DNA of 64,000 nt from assembly GCF_009755265.1 (NCBI RefSeq), contig NZ_WPOO01000008.1:39957-103956 (forward strand), given 5' to 3'. The position numbers and the translations under genes were made by a program. Position 1 is the first letter of the stretch; each line of letters starts with the position of its first letter. This DNA comes from Adlercreutzia rubneri (GTDB lineage Bacteria > Actinomycetota > Coriobacteriia > Coriobacteriales > Eggerthellaceae). This document shows, one piece after another, positions 35,226-43,301 of the stretch. The notes under the pieces were generated by a model. It made no database searches and had not been told where the DNA came from. It was given only the letters and a program-made list of their open reading frames with translations.

Positions 35226-36656
35226 CTACGCCACAGGCAGCATGGCCGACACCGTCGTGAAACCGATGCACACCACGCTCATGAGCAGCCACCATTTCCA
35301 ACAAGTCTTCCACCACTGCTCGAGGCTGATTTTGCATACGGCAAGACCCGCAACAAGAATGGCGCTGGTGGGAGCTATGATGGTCATCATCGGCTCGGCC
35401 AGGCAAAGCGCCGTGACGGCTCCTTCGGGGTTAAGGCCCACCAGCTCCGTCAGCGGCCCGAAAATCGGCATGGTCAGCGCCGCCAAGCTGGAAGAGCTCG
35501 GCACCAAGATGGTCAGCAGGTTCTCCACCACGTAAAGGATGGTGGTGTATACCGCCGGCGCCACATCGGACAAACCTGTAGCCATGGCATTCAGGATCGT
35601 ATCGATGATCATGCCGTTATCGGCAATAACGAGCACGCCGCGGGCAAGGCCGATCACGATGGCCGAGAACGCGAAGTCCTTCAGGCCGACGACGAACTCC
35701 TGGGCGATTTTCTGCTGAGAGAATCGCGCCACAATGCCCGAGATGAGGCCCATAGCAAGAAACACCGCAGACAGTTCGGTCATGTACCAACCCTGCGTGA
35801 CAAGCCCCCACACGATAAGCGCCATGCCAGCAAGGAACACCACGAGAACCCACTTCTGAGCCATCGTGAACGGCGCGTCGTCATCTACGGTTCCCATCTC
35901 CAGGCGCTTTTGCTTGTCGTCTTTGTAGGTGAGCGACAGCTCGGGATTCTTGCGAATCTTGCGCGCATAGAGAACAACCCAGCCGATGGAAAGCCCCACG
36001 ATCACCACGAACATGATAGCGCGCAGCCAAAGCTGAGGATTGCCCGTGATGCCGATAACGCCCTGAGCGATGAGCACGCTGAAGGGGTTTACCGTCGAGG
36101 CGATGTAGCCTGCCTTCGCGCCGATGAACACGATCATGAACGCCGTGAGCGAATCGAAGCCCATGGCGATCATGATGGGCAGGAATATGGCGAAGAACGG
36201 CAGGGTCTCCTCGGCCATGCCGAAGGTGGAGCCGCCGAGGGCGAACAGGAGCATGGCGATGGGGATAACCAGAATGTCCTTGCTCTTGAACCTCCTCACT
36301 ACCCGGCGCATGCCGGCGTCGATGGCGCCGGTAGCCGTGATGATCTGGAACGCGCCACCGACGATGAACACGAAGGCCACCACCTCGGCCGCGGCCATGA
36401 TGCCCGCGATGGGCGCCTCCAGCACCGCTCCGGGACCCTGGCGCAGATCGACCTGCTTGCCCGTCTCGCCATCGACGAACGTCTTGTCCATCTGCTCGTA
36501 GGTACCCGCCACCGTCACCTCGCGCCCGTCGATCTCCGTCGTCGCGAACGTTCCCGACGGAACGACCCACGTCATGACCGCCACGATGATCATCAAGATA
36601 AAGATGATCGTGTAGGTATGCGGCACCTGGAACGTGCGCTTTGCCTTTTCCCTCAT
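35226..36656 (-). CDS. YfcC-family transporter, probable arginine/ornithine or amino acid carrier
   Basis: Protein of 476 residues with about 12 membrane segments. It belongs to the YfcC/C4-dicarboxylate anaerobic carrier-like family (PHTYTIIFILMI and the GIMAAAEVVAFVFIVGGAF segments). In many bacteria a YfcC-type carrier stands in arcD position and exchanges arginine for ornithine; the operon order here (transporter, arcA, arcB) supports that. The ATG follows GGAGAGG. A GC-rich hairpin in the 106 bp gap before arcA may reduce read-through. Confidence 0.82.
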   Translation of the reverse strand: MREKAKRTFQVPHTYTIIFILMIIVAVMTWVVPSGTFATTEIDGREVTVAGTYEQMDKTFVDGETGKQVDLRQGPGAVLEAPIAGIMAAAEVVAFVFIVGGAFQIITATGAIDAGMRRVVRRFKSKDILVIPIAMLLFALGGSTFGMAEETLPFFAIFLPIMIAMGFDSLTAFMIVFIGAKAGYIASTVNPFSVLIAQGVIGITGNPQLWLRAIMFVVIVGLSIGWVVLYARKIRKNPELSLTYKDDKQKRLEMGTVDDDAPFTMAQKWVLVVFLAGMALIVWGLVTQGWYMTELSAVFLAMGLISGIVARFSQQKIAQEFVVGLKDFAFSAIVIGLARGVLVIADNGMIIDTILNAMATGLSDVAPAVYTTILYVVENLLTILVPSSSSLAALTMPIFGPLTELVGLNPEGAVTALCLAEPMMTIIAPTSAILVAGLAVCKISLEQWWKTCWKWWLLMSVVCIGFTTVSAMLPVA

Positions 36657-36805
36657 TGCACCTCTCCTTTCTCACTCGCTGCGTGCGGGATTCGCGAGGC
36701 CATCATCGCGGGGCGACACCTCCCGTCCGGCCGTCGCATCGCAAGCGGGAACGCAGCTCGGAGAAGCGGCATCCGCAGTGACCTTTCCCGTCGCCTGAGC
36801 AGTAG

Positions 36806-36828
36806 AAGGTGACGTTAAAAGTCACTTT
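36806..36828. promoter_or_regulatory. Inverted repeat between the transporter and the second deiminase gene
   Basis: AAGGTGAC (36806-36813) and GTCACTTT (36821-36828) form an imperfect dyad followed by a T run. It lies in the 254 bp divergent region between the transporter (minus) and the deiminase-like gene (plus). It could be a shared operator or a terminator. The rest of the gap is unremarkable. Confidence 0.4.
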
Positions 36829-36910
36829 TTTTCCTCAGTGCCTTTTCTCAGGCTCGAAAATTCCCTATGCTTTGGAAGGACAACGAGAGAAGAAACGGAG
36901 CGAAACAGCC

Positions 36911-38161
36911 ATGGATACCGTGCGAGTGAACAACGAAGTGGGCCGCCTCAAGCGAGTGCTCGTCCACCGGCCGGGCCCAGAGACGCGACGCTTCCCTCAC
37001 GGGGAATTTGCTCTGGCCTTCCCCTTGCGGCCCACGAGCAGCGACTTCGATCTGGCACGGGCCCAGGACGAGCACGATGCCCTCACGGCGATCCTTCGCG
37101 CCGAAGGCGCCGAGGTTGTCGAGCTGACTGAGCTGGTCGGGGAGACCCTCGCCTTCGCGCCCGAGGCCAAAGACGAGCTGCTCGATCGCTTCCTGGCCAA
37201 CTGCCGCATCGAGGGCTCCGAGCTGACCGAGGCGGCGACCCGGTACATGTCCGAGGCCGCTGACGCCGAGCAGTTCGTCACCCGCCTCTTCAACGGCATA
37301 CGCTACGGCGACACCGACCTCGACGCCTCCGATCGCTTTCCGCTAGCCGCCCTCACCGACAGCGCTTTCGATCCCGATACCTTCCTCTCGAGCCCGCTGA
37401 ACACGGCGTTTTTCACGCGCGACCCCTTAAGCGTGATCGGCGGCGGCATCAGTCTCAACCATATGTACTGGCACGACCGCAACCGCGAGGTAGACCTGCT
37501 CCAGACCGTCGCGGAGCATCACCCGTGCTTCGCGGACACGCCCCAATGGTTCGGCCACGACAGCTCTTTCCACCTGGAAGGCGGAGATATCGTCAACTTG
37601 AGCGGGCACGCCGTGGCCATCGGGCTCTCGAGTCGCACGGAGAGCCTGGCCATCGACCGTCTGAGTCAGGGGCTGCTGTGGGGCGACGGGTCGTCTGTCA
37701 CCGATGTGTACGTGATCGAAGTGCCCCAGAGCGGCAACCGCCTGCATCTGGACGCCTACCTCTCTCCCATCGACGGGGACACCTTTGTGGTGGATCCCCT
37801 CCTGGCCCGCGAGCCCCGCGTCTACCGCCTGCGGCGGGCCCGGCGGCGGGGCGGCGTGCGCATCGAGCCCTGTAGCGAGGGCCTCGCTCGTATCCTGGGG
37901 GCGGCCACGAGAGGCGGCCCGGTGCGGCTCATCGACTTCGGCGACGGCGGCGGCCCTATGGCCTTCGAGTACGGCAACGGAGCAGCGGGCATCCTGCCCC
38001 TTGCGCCCGGCAACCTCTGCGTGTGCGCGGAGAATCTCGCCGCCAACGAGGCGCTCGTCGATGCGGGCATGACCGTGCACCCAGTATCTATCCAGGAGAT
38101 GACGGTCGGGTTCGGCGGTCCCAACAGCCTGTGTTTGCCCCTCGTGCGCGAGGATCTCTAG
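36911..38161 (+). CDS. Arginine deiminase-like protein with displaced catalytic cysteine
   Basis: Protein of 416 residues from the ATG at 36911, matching the N-terminus of arginine deiminases (NEVGRLKRVLVHRPG). It is a full-length paralogue of the arcA product. FTRDPLS, FHLEGGD and LHLDAY keep the aspartate, glutamate and histidine of the active site. The C-terminal motif reads GFGGPNSLCLP instead of GRGGPRCMSMP: serine 406 replaces the nucleophilic cysteine, a cysteine sits two residues on at 408, and the loop arginine is phenylalanine. It may be inactive, regulatory, or altered in chemistry. A regulator gene follows after four bases. Confidence 0.85.
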   Translation: MDTVRVNNEVGRLKRVLVHRPGPETRRFPHGEFALAFPLRPTSSDFDLARAQDEHDALTAILRAEGAEVVELTELVGETLAFAPEAKDELLDRFLANCRIEGSELTEAATRYMSEAADAEQFVTRLFNGIRYGDTDLDASDRFPLAALTDSAFDPDTFLSSPLNTAFFTRDPLSVIGGGISLNHMYWHDRNREVDLLQTVAEHHPCFADTPQWFGHDSSFHLEGGDIVNLSGHAVAIGLSSRTESLAIDRLSQGLLWGDGSSVTDVYVIEVPQSGNRLHLDAYLSPIDGDTFVVDPLLAREPRVYRLRRARRRGGVRIEPCSEGLARILGAATRGGPVRLIDFGDGGGPMAFEYGNGAAGILPLAPGNLCVCAENLAANEALVDAGMTVHPVSIQEMTVGFGGPNSLCLPLVREDL

Positions 38162-38165
38162 CGTT

Positions 38166-38852
38166 GTGAGCATCGGCGAGAACATACGGCGCCTGCGCGA
38201 GCGGGAGGGACTGTCGCAGACCGCCTTCGCAGGCAGGCTCGGCGTCACCAAGGAGACGGTGGGCCGTTGGGAAAGCGGCCGCACCTTCCCCCGGCGCACC
38301 CATCTGGACAAGATGATCGCCGACTTCGCCGTCTGCGCTGACGACATCATGAGCGAGGAGCGCGGGCTGGGCACGGCGCCGAGTGCCCAGCCCGCAGACA
38401 ACTGGCCGGGCCCGGAGACGCGAAACGACGGCACGGGTGCCGCTGAGGGGGCGGGAGATGCGATCCTTCCCGTGTACAAGACGGATCGCTCGGGCAACGG
38501 CACGACGCTGCGCCATACCGGCTACGCCTGCGCGCCGTCCGACGTGGCGGCCCGTCACGTGGCCAGCATCTTCGTGCGCATGGACTATCGAGAGATGACG
38601 CGCCTCTACCCCGTCGGCAGTCTCCTACTCGTCGACCAGCGGGCCCGGCCCTACAACGGGTGCACCGTCGTGGCTCTGGTGGACAACGCCACTATCGTCG
38701 TGCGCCGTTACACGGCGGGCAACAACACCGTCGTGCTTTCCTCATGGTCCTACGATGCACCCTCGCCCGACCTCATCCTAGACAAGCGCCGAGTGCGCAT
38801 CATCGGCGTGGTGGTCTTCTTCCAGGCCAGCCACGACACGGAAGCGCTCTGA
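38166..38852 (+). CDS. XRE regulator with S24-like C-terminal domain
   Basis: Protein of 228 residues from a GTG at 38166. An XRE helix-turn-helix covers residues 3-62 (GLSQTAFAGRLGVTKETVGRWESG). A linker of about 50 residues follows, then a LexA/CI-type S24 fold (about 135-222, with YPVGSLLLVD and NGCTVVALVD). The GDSM serine of autocleaving members is absent (DYREM instead), so self-cleavage is unlikely. It lies four bases after the deiminase-like gene and probably regulates it or the divergent arc operon. Confidence 0.8.
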   Translation: MSIGENIRRLREREGLSQTAFAGRLGVTKETVGRWESGRTFPRRTHLDKMIADFAVCADDIMSEERGLGTAPSAQPADNWPGPETRNDGTGAAEGAGDAILPVYKTDRSGNGTTLRHTGYACAPSDVAARHVASIFVRMDYREMTRLYPVGSLLLVDQRARPYNGCTVVALVDNATIVVRRYTAGNNTVVLSSWSYDAPSPDLILDKRRVRIIGVVVFFQASHDTEAL

Positions 38853-38937
38853 GCCGGCTTTCCGACTCCACGCAATCGCCCCCATGCGCACGATCTGCAC
38901 TTTGTCAGTTTCGTCGCAAGTGCCATGGGGACGCGCT

Positions 38938-39299
38938 TTTTCCCGGAGCAACGCGCTAGCATAGCCCCCAGAAAGCGCCCGCTGCATGCGGGCCCAACCC
39001 CCTTCGCCCAAGGAGCACCCGATGATCAAGACGTTCAAGATGAAGCTGTACCCCGGCATGGAAGAGGAGTACGAGCGGCGGCACAACGAGCTGTGGCCCG
39101 AGATGATCGACATGATCCACGCCCACGGCGGCCGCAACTACACCATCGCGCTGGACCCGGACACGCTGACGCTGTTCGGCTACATCGAGATCGACGACCC
39201 CGAGCGGTGGGCCGCCGGCGCCGATACGGCCATCAACCGGAAGTGGTGGGACTTCATGGCCGACATCATGGAGACCAACGAGGACAACTCGCCGGTCTC
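38938..39299 (+). repeat. 362 bp perfect direct repeat, copy 2
   Basis: Identical to 22507-22868 and in the same orientation. The flanks diverge abruptly: 38937 differs upstream, and at 39300 the last codons change. A related 21-mer lies 20-40 bp upstream of both copies. Confidence 0.92.
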
Positions 39300-39333
39300 G
39301 ATGGACTTGCCCGTGCTCTTCCATTTGGACTAG
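39022..39333 (+). CDS. L-rhamnose mutarotase family protein (RhaM/DUF718), copy 2
   Basis: Protein of 103 residues. Residues 1-98 are identical to copy 1, including every base up to 39299; after that V becomes M and the final HMD becomes HLD. The AAGGAG site and leader are also identical. It precedes thioesterase copy 2, with an inverted-repeat element between them. As for copy 1, the sugar acted on is not shown by context. Confidence 0.88.
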   Translation: MIKTFKMKLYPGMEEEYERRHNELWPEMIDMIHAHGGRNYTIALDPDTLTLFGYIEIDDPERWAAGADTAINRKWWDFMADIMETNEDNSPVSMDLPVLFHLD

Positions 39334-39347
39334 CCTGTCGCGGGAAA

Positions 39348-39502
39348 TGGCCAAAAGAGGGCGGTTCTCGTAGCTCGCGCGCCACTCCGAAGCAGCCTCG
39401 AAGCCGTTTCGGTGCCGTTTTCCCAAGTCGCGCATTGTCGCTTTTCGGCGCGACCCGCTAAGAGGTACGAGAACCGCGTCGTTTTGGCCAAAAGAGGGCG
39501 AC
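39348..39502. repeat. Inverted-repeat element of about 145-155 bp between mutarotase and thioesterase copies
   Basis: Two 25 bp arms at 39348-39372 and 39466-39490 are inverted copies with 21 of 25 positions matching. Each outer end is TGGCCA. The right arm ends in the perfect palindrome TTTTGGCCAAAA, and TGGCCAAAAGAGGGCG is also a direct repeat (39348-39363 and 39487-39502). The interior has no reading frame of note. It could be a MITE-like element or a large RNA hairpin. Confidence 0.6.
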
Positions 39503-39514
39503 CTTCACTATAAT
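39484..39514 (+). promoter_or_regulatory. Promoter candidate for thioesterase copy 2
   Basis: TTGGCC (39484-39489) and TATAAT (39509-39514), 19 bp apart, 43 bp upstream of the start codon. The -35 box lies in the right arm of the inverted-repeat element, so the element may have supplied it. Confidence 0.4.
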
Positions 39515-39556
39515 GAGTGCTGGAACCTAAGCGAAACGGCGAAAGCGAGCGAAGAG

Positions 39557-40027
39557 ATGCACAGGCACACCCCCATAACCGTGCGGTACGGCGAGACGGA
39601 CATGATGGGGGTGGTCTACCACGCGAACTACCTGCTGTATTTCGAAGACGCCCGGGTGGACTTCTTGAACGCGCTCGGCTTCTCCTACAACGAGCGCCTT
39701 GAAGCGGCCGGCTACATGAGTCCCATCTACGATTTGGAAGTGCACTACAAGGCCCCGCTGCGCTACGGCGAGGCCGGCTTCGTGCGCACCTCGGTGGCGA
39801 AAAACCTGCCCATGCGCACTGTGTACCGCCAGCAGGTCTACCATGGCGACGATGCTGCGGGCACCGGTGCCGCGGGCGAGCCGCTTCTGCGCGAGGGCGC
39901 CACCCCGCTCGTGGACGCGCTCGTCACCGTCTGCGTGGTGGAGCGCGACACTTTCAAGCCGACAAGCCTGCGCCGCACCTTCCCCGACCTGTACGCCCAC
40001 TACGAGAAGATCGCGGAAGAGGCATAA
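39557..40027 (+). CDS. Hotdog-fold acyl-CoA thioesterase (YbgC/4HBT family), copy 2
   Basis: Protein of 156 residues from an ATG behind AAGAG. The signature VRYGETDMMGVVYHANYL and the YKAPLRYGEAG and VAKNLPMRTVYRQQVY segments match copy 1 at 32143 almost residue for residue. The acidic insert seen in copy 1 is shorter here. The acyl-CoA substrate is unknown. A 256 bp gap follows, holding a GGCACTG/CAGTGCC hairpin (40156-40193) and then a 9 bp repeat array. Confidence 0.88.
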   Translation: MHRHTPITVRYGETDMMGVVYHANYLLYFEDARVDFLNALGFSYNERLEAAGYMSPIYDLEVHYKAPLRYGEAGFVRTSVAKNLPMRTVYRQQVYHGDDAAGTGAAGEPLLREGATPLVDALVTVCVVERDTFKPTSLRRTFPDLYAHYEKIAEEA

Positions 40028-40218
40028 GGCTACACCCGCGAAAGTGAACACCGATCGCGGATAGACGGCCGAAGCCGTCCTCTCCGGATGGGCGGCCGCA
40101 TCGGCCTACGCGATTGCGGAGGGGCAGCCGAAGCCGCTCCCTGCGACCCGACGGCGGCACTGGGGGCGCAGCGGGGGCGCCGGCCTCAGTGCCAGCCAAA
40201 GCCATCTCTTCTACCGCT

Positions 40219-40266
40219 TGGCAAAAGTTGCAAAAGATGCAAAAATTGCAAAAGATGCAAAAATTG
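40219..40266 (+). repeat. 9 bp period TGCAAAA repeat array before an ATPase gene
   Basis: About five units of 9 bp run in a row: TTGGCAAAAG, TTGCAAAAG, ATGCAAAAA, TTGCAAAAG, ATGCAAAAA, then the ribosome-binding site of the ATPase gene. Similar sequence occurs, inverted, at 22405-22455 beside the other ATPase gene. Confidence 0.65.
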
Positions 40267-40283
40267 TCAAGGAGGCCTCTGAA

Positions 40284-41375
40284 ATGACCAATCCCTTCAC
40301 CCCGACGTTCGGCGTCATTCCCGCTCACATGGCGGGGCGCGAACATATCATTTCGGAACTCATCCGCGCTCTGGAGGCCGGCCCGGGCGACCCGGGCCTC
40401 ACGACCATCCTGACGGGCGCTCGCGGCACGGGAAAGACCGCACTCCTCTCGTATCTGGCCGATGAGGCCTCCTCCCGGGGCTGGGTCGCAGTCAACGTGT
40501 CGGCGCTTCCCGGCATGCTCGACGAAATCCTTCAGCAAACGCTCAGGAACTCCTCTCATCTTATTGAAAGAAAGGGCGCTTTCAAACTGTCGGGCATCAA
40601 GGTGGCCGATCTCGCTGAGATCCAGTTCCAAAGTGCCGACAACGACCATCCCACCTGGCGCATACGCATGGAAGAGGCCTTGGGTCAACTGGCCGAAGCG
40701 GATGCGGGGCTTCTCATTACCGTCGATGAGGTACGCGAAGACCTCGATGAAATGGTCCAGCTTGCATCCGTTTTCCAACATTTCGTCCGCGATCGTCGCC
40801 GCGTCGCTCTCTTCATGGCAGGCCTTCCGACTCACGTAAACGGGCTTTTGCAAAACAAGTCCGTATCGTTTCTGAGAAGGGCCAACTTCCATGAACTGGG
40901 AGTTGTAAGCGACTTCGATATCGAGCAGGCCATGCGAAAGACTATCGAGGACGGAGGCCGCGGCGTGTCCCCGGAGGCGCTTTCGCGGGCCGTGCAGCTG
41001 ACGGCGGGCTTCCCCTACATGATGCAGCTCGTAGGCTACCGCGCCTGGAACGAATCGCCTGAACGAGACGATGTTACCCTCGAGGACGTGGACAGCGGAG
41101 GACTTTACGCCCGTAACGACCTGCAGCGAAAGGTCTTCGACACCACGTTCTGCGAGCTCTCGAAAGGGGATGTGCGCTTTCTCGCCGCTATGCTCGACGA
41201 CGAGGGTCCAAGTGCGCTTGCCGATATCGCGAGACGCATGGAAAAGAAGAGCAACTACGCCTCGCAATACAAAAGGCGTCTCATGGAGCAAGGCCTCCTT
41301 GTCGACAACGGCCAAGGAACGGTGCGCATCGCCCTGCCCATGTTCAAAGACTATCTTCGGGAAAGACTGGGGTAA
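40284..41375 (+). CDS. AAA ATPase, unknown function
   Basis: Protein of 363 residues from the ATG at 40284, eight bases after AAGGAGG. Walker A is GARGTGKT (45-52) and Walker B is LLITVDEV near residue 150. It resembles the AAA_16/Orc1-like ATPases, with a C-terminal winged-helix-like end (about 290-360, YASQYKRRLMEQGLL). A nuclease or DUF4143 domain is not seen. Base composition is somewhat less GC-rich than its neighbours. The upstream 9 bp repeat array and isolated position suggest an accessory gene. Confidence 0.75.
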   Translation: MTNPFTPTFGVIPAHMAGREHIISELIRALEAGPGDPGLTTILTGARGTGKTALLSYLADEASSRGWVAVNVSALPGMLDEILQQTLRNSSHLIERKGAFKLSGIKVADLAEIQFQSADNDHPTWRIRMEEALGQLAEADAGLLITVDEVREDLDEMVQLASVFQHFVRDRRRVALFMAGLPTHVNGLLQNKSVSFLRRANFHELGVVSDFDIEQAMRKTIEDGGRGVSPEALSRAVQLTAGFPYMMQLVGYRAWNESPERDDVTLEDVDSGGLYARNDLQRKVFDTTFCELSKGDVRFLAAMLDDEGPSALADIARRMEKKSNYASQYKRRLMEQGLLVDNGQGTVRIALPMFKDYLRERLG

Positions 41376-41422
41376 CCAGACTGGAAGGCCCAGAGCTCGG
41401 TCCATATTCTCAGCACAGCACA

Positions 41423-41457
41423 AAAGCCAGCCGCAGGGAGGGAAAGCGGCTGGCTTT
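41423..41457 (-). terminator. Terminator after flavin reductase 1
   Basis: AAAGCCAGCCGC (41423-41434) pairs perfectly with GCGGCTGGCTTT (41446-41457). It lies between the convergent ATPase and flavin reductase genes and may serve both. The stem core is the same as in the terminators at 44966-44998 and, in part, 60844-60873. Confidence 0.7.
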
Positions 41458-41500
41458 GAGCTAGGGGTATTGCGCGGTTGCGAGATGGTCGGGGGACGCC

Positions 41501-43141
41501 TTACGCCAGGCAGCTGCGGGCGCTGATGCGGCCGAAGGCCATGGCCTCACCCACGTTGCCGTTGCCCTGGTAGAGGTAGCCCCACACGCTACCGAACTCG
41601 CCGGCGGCATAAAGACCCGGAATTTTCTCCCCGTTGCAATCGAGGATGGCACCGTCGGCCGCGCGCTTCGGGCCGCCATCGGTGTTCAGCATAGCTGGAT
41701 TGCAGCGCTGGGCGTAGAAGGGAGCGGTCTTGATGGGCGTGAGCGTGTCGGCCGGCCGATAGAAGGCCATATCAGCGCCGCGCTCGCAGAACTCGTTCCA
41801 CTGGGCCACCGTGGCAGTCAGCTCCTCGGGGGGCACCTCCATCTGGGCGGCCAAGTCCTCCAAGGTGTCAGCCTTGTACAGCCAGCCATCGGCCACGGGA
41901 TCCGTGGTCTTGGTGGCCTCGAAATCGAAGGCGCGCTCGTAGTTGTCGCTGTCGAACACGAACCAGCCAACGGAGGGCATGGGCAGATGGTTCCACTCGC
42001 CGCCGAACTGCATGACGCCGTGGCGGCTGCCCACATGGCGGCTCAGGTCGTCACGAGGAATGTCCGCCGCATCGTTGGATACGTCCAGGGACTTATGCCC
42101 GTCCCAATCCATGTAGAAGCGGCGGCCGTTCTTGCCCACGGTGATGCCATAGCACTTGTACTTGTGGCTGGCGAGGGCCCCGTTGGAGAACGCGGTGTTG
42201 TCCAGGTTGCGCCCAGCCATCCAGAAACCGGCGGCGTTGTGCATATGCCAGAAGTCGGCACCGTGACGGGCGCAGATCTTGTGGCCGTCGCCGGTGTTGC
42301 CCTCCATGGCGAAGGATATCGCGTTCCCCACCCCGCAGAAGCCCTCGAGGAACTCCTCGTTGTGCTCGTAGCCGCCACAGCACATGATGACGCCCTTGTT
42401 CGCCTTGATCGCATGGCCGTCGGCGATGACGCCCACGACGCGGCCGTCCCCATCGCGCACCAAGTCTTCCAGCGGGGTGTTGAAGCGCAGCTCCACCGCC
42501 TCGGTGCACTCGTCGACGCAGATGTGGGTAAGGAAGTTGTGCAGGTGGTTGAAGGGCGGCTGGGCGTTGTCGTCGAAGCTGTACTCGGGAGCCACGGCGC
42601 TGGCGAACTCGCGGTACTCGGCTTTGTCCAAGTCCTCCATGAGCGTGCGCTTGGTGTCCAGCATGTCCATGGTGGCGCCGAGCGAGAGCACCCATTCCAG
42701 GTTCTCGTTGATGCCGGCAGCGAAGGCCTCCAGCACGTCGTCGGGAATGGTCTGGCCCGAGGCGGTGGTGGCCATGTCCTTCAGGTACTGCACCGGGTAC
42801 TCGTACTCGTCGTCGCGGCCGAGGAAGTCGCCGGCGCACACCGGCGAGCAACCGGCAGCCGCAGCCTCCTTCTCGATGACGAGGCAGGAAGCGCCGGCGC
42901 CCTCGCGGCTCACGGTGATGGCCGAGGTGATGCCCGCAATGCCCGCGCCGACGACCACTACGTCGTACTCCTCCTCGAAGTCCACATCGGCGGCGCTCGT
43001 TCCCGTTCCCGTGCCCGAGAGCTTCTTATCGGCGGCCGTCTGAGGCGCGCAACCGGCCAGCGCCGCCGCGCCGCCGAGCGCGGTCAGGCCGCCCAGGGTG
43101 AGAAAGCCGCGGCGGGAGATGTTCGTAGTCTGCTGAGTCAT
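41501..43141 (-). CDS. Tat-exported FAD-dependent fumarate reductase-like flavoprotein 1
   Basis: Protein of 546 residues from the ATG at 43141, just after AAGGAGG. The N-terminus has a twin-arginine signal (SRRGFLTLGG) ending in LAGC, a possible lipoprotein site. VVGAGIAGITSAI is the FAD-binding Rossmann motif, and the whole chain is the FAD_binding_2/fumarate reductase flavoprotein type. No covalent heme or FMN domain is present. In Eggerthella relatives such proteins reduce varied organic acceptors. The adjacent LuxR gene probably controls it. The substrate is unknown. Confidence 0.9.
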   Translation of the reverse strand: MTQQTTNISRRGFLTLGGLTALGGAAALAGCAPQTAADKKLSGTGTGTSAADVDFEEEYDVVVVGAGIAGITSAITVSREGAGASCLVIEKEAAAAGCSPVCAGDFLGRDDEYEYPVQYLKDMATTASGQTIPDDVLEAFAAGINENLEWVLSLGATMDMLDTKRTLMEDLDKAEYREFASAVAPEYSFDDNAQPPFNHLHNFLTHICVDECTEAVELRFNTPLEDLVRDGDGRVVGVIADGHAIKANKGVIMCCGGYEHNEEFLEGFCGVGNAISFAMEGNTGDGHKICARHGADFWHMHNAAGFWMAGRNLDNTAFSNGALASHKYKCYGITVGKNGRRFYMDWDGHKSLDVSNDAADIPRDDLSRHVGSRHGVMQFGGEWNHLPMPSVGWFVFDSDNYERAFDFEATKTTDPVADGWLYKADTLEDLAAQMEVPPEELTATVAQWNEFCERGADMAFYRPADTLTPIKTAPFYAQRCNPAMLNTDGGPKRAADGAILDCNGEKIPGLYAAGEFGSVWGYLYQGNGNVGEAMAFGRISARSCLA

Positions 43142-43301
43142 GGGGTCCTCCTTCTCCGGATTGGTCTGTCTCCGTTGAGACGCCCCGCATCCTAGACCCC
43201 GGCGGCATTCCCGCCATCCCCCCAAGCAGACATTTCTGGCGCGCCTGCCCGTCCCCATTTATGGGGTACCCCTGCATGAACTGGGAAAACTATGAGTTGC
43301 C

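Noticed and set aside
40219..40266. CRISPR-like repeat array
   Set aside because: The period is only 9 bp, there are no spacers and no cas genes in the window.
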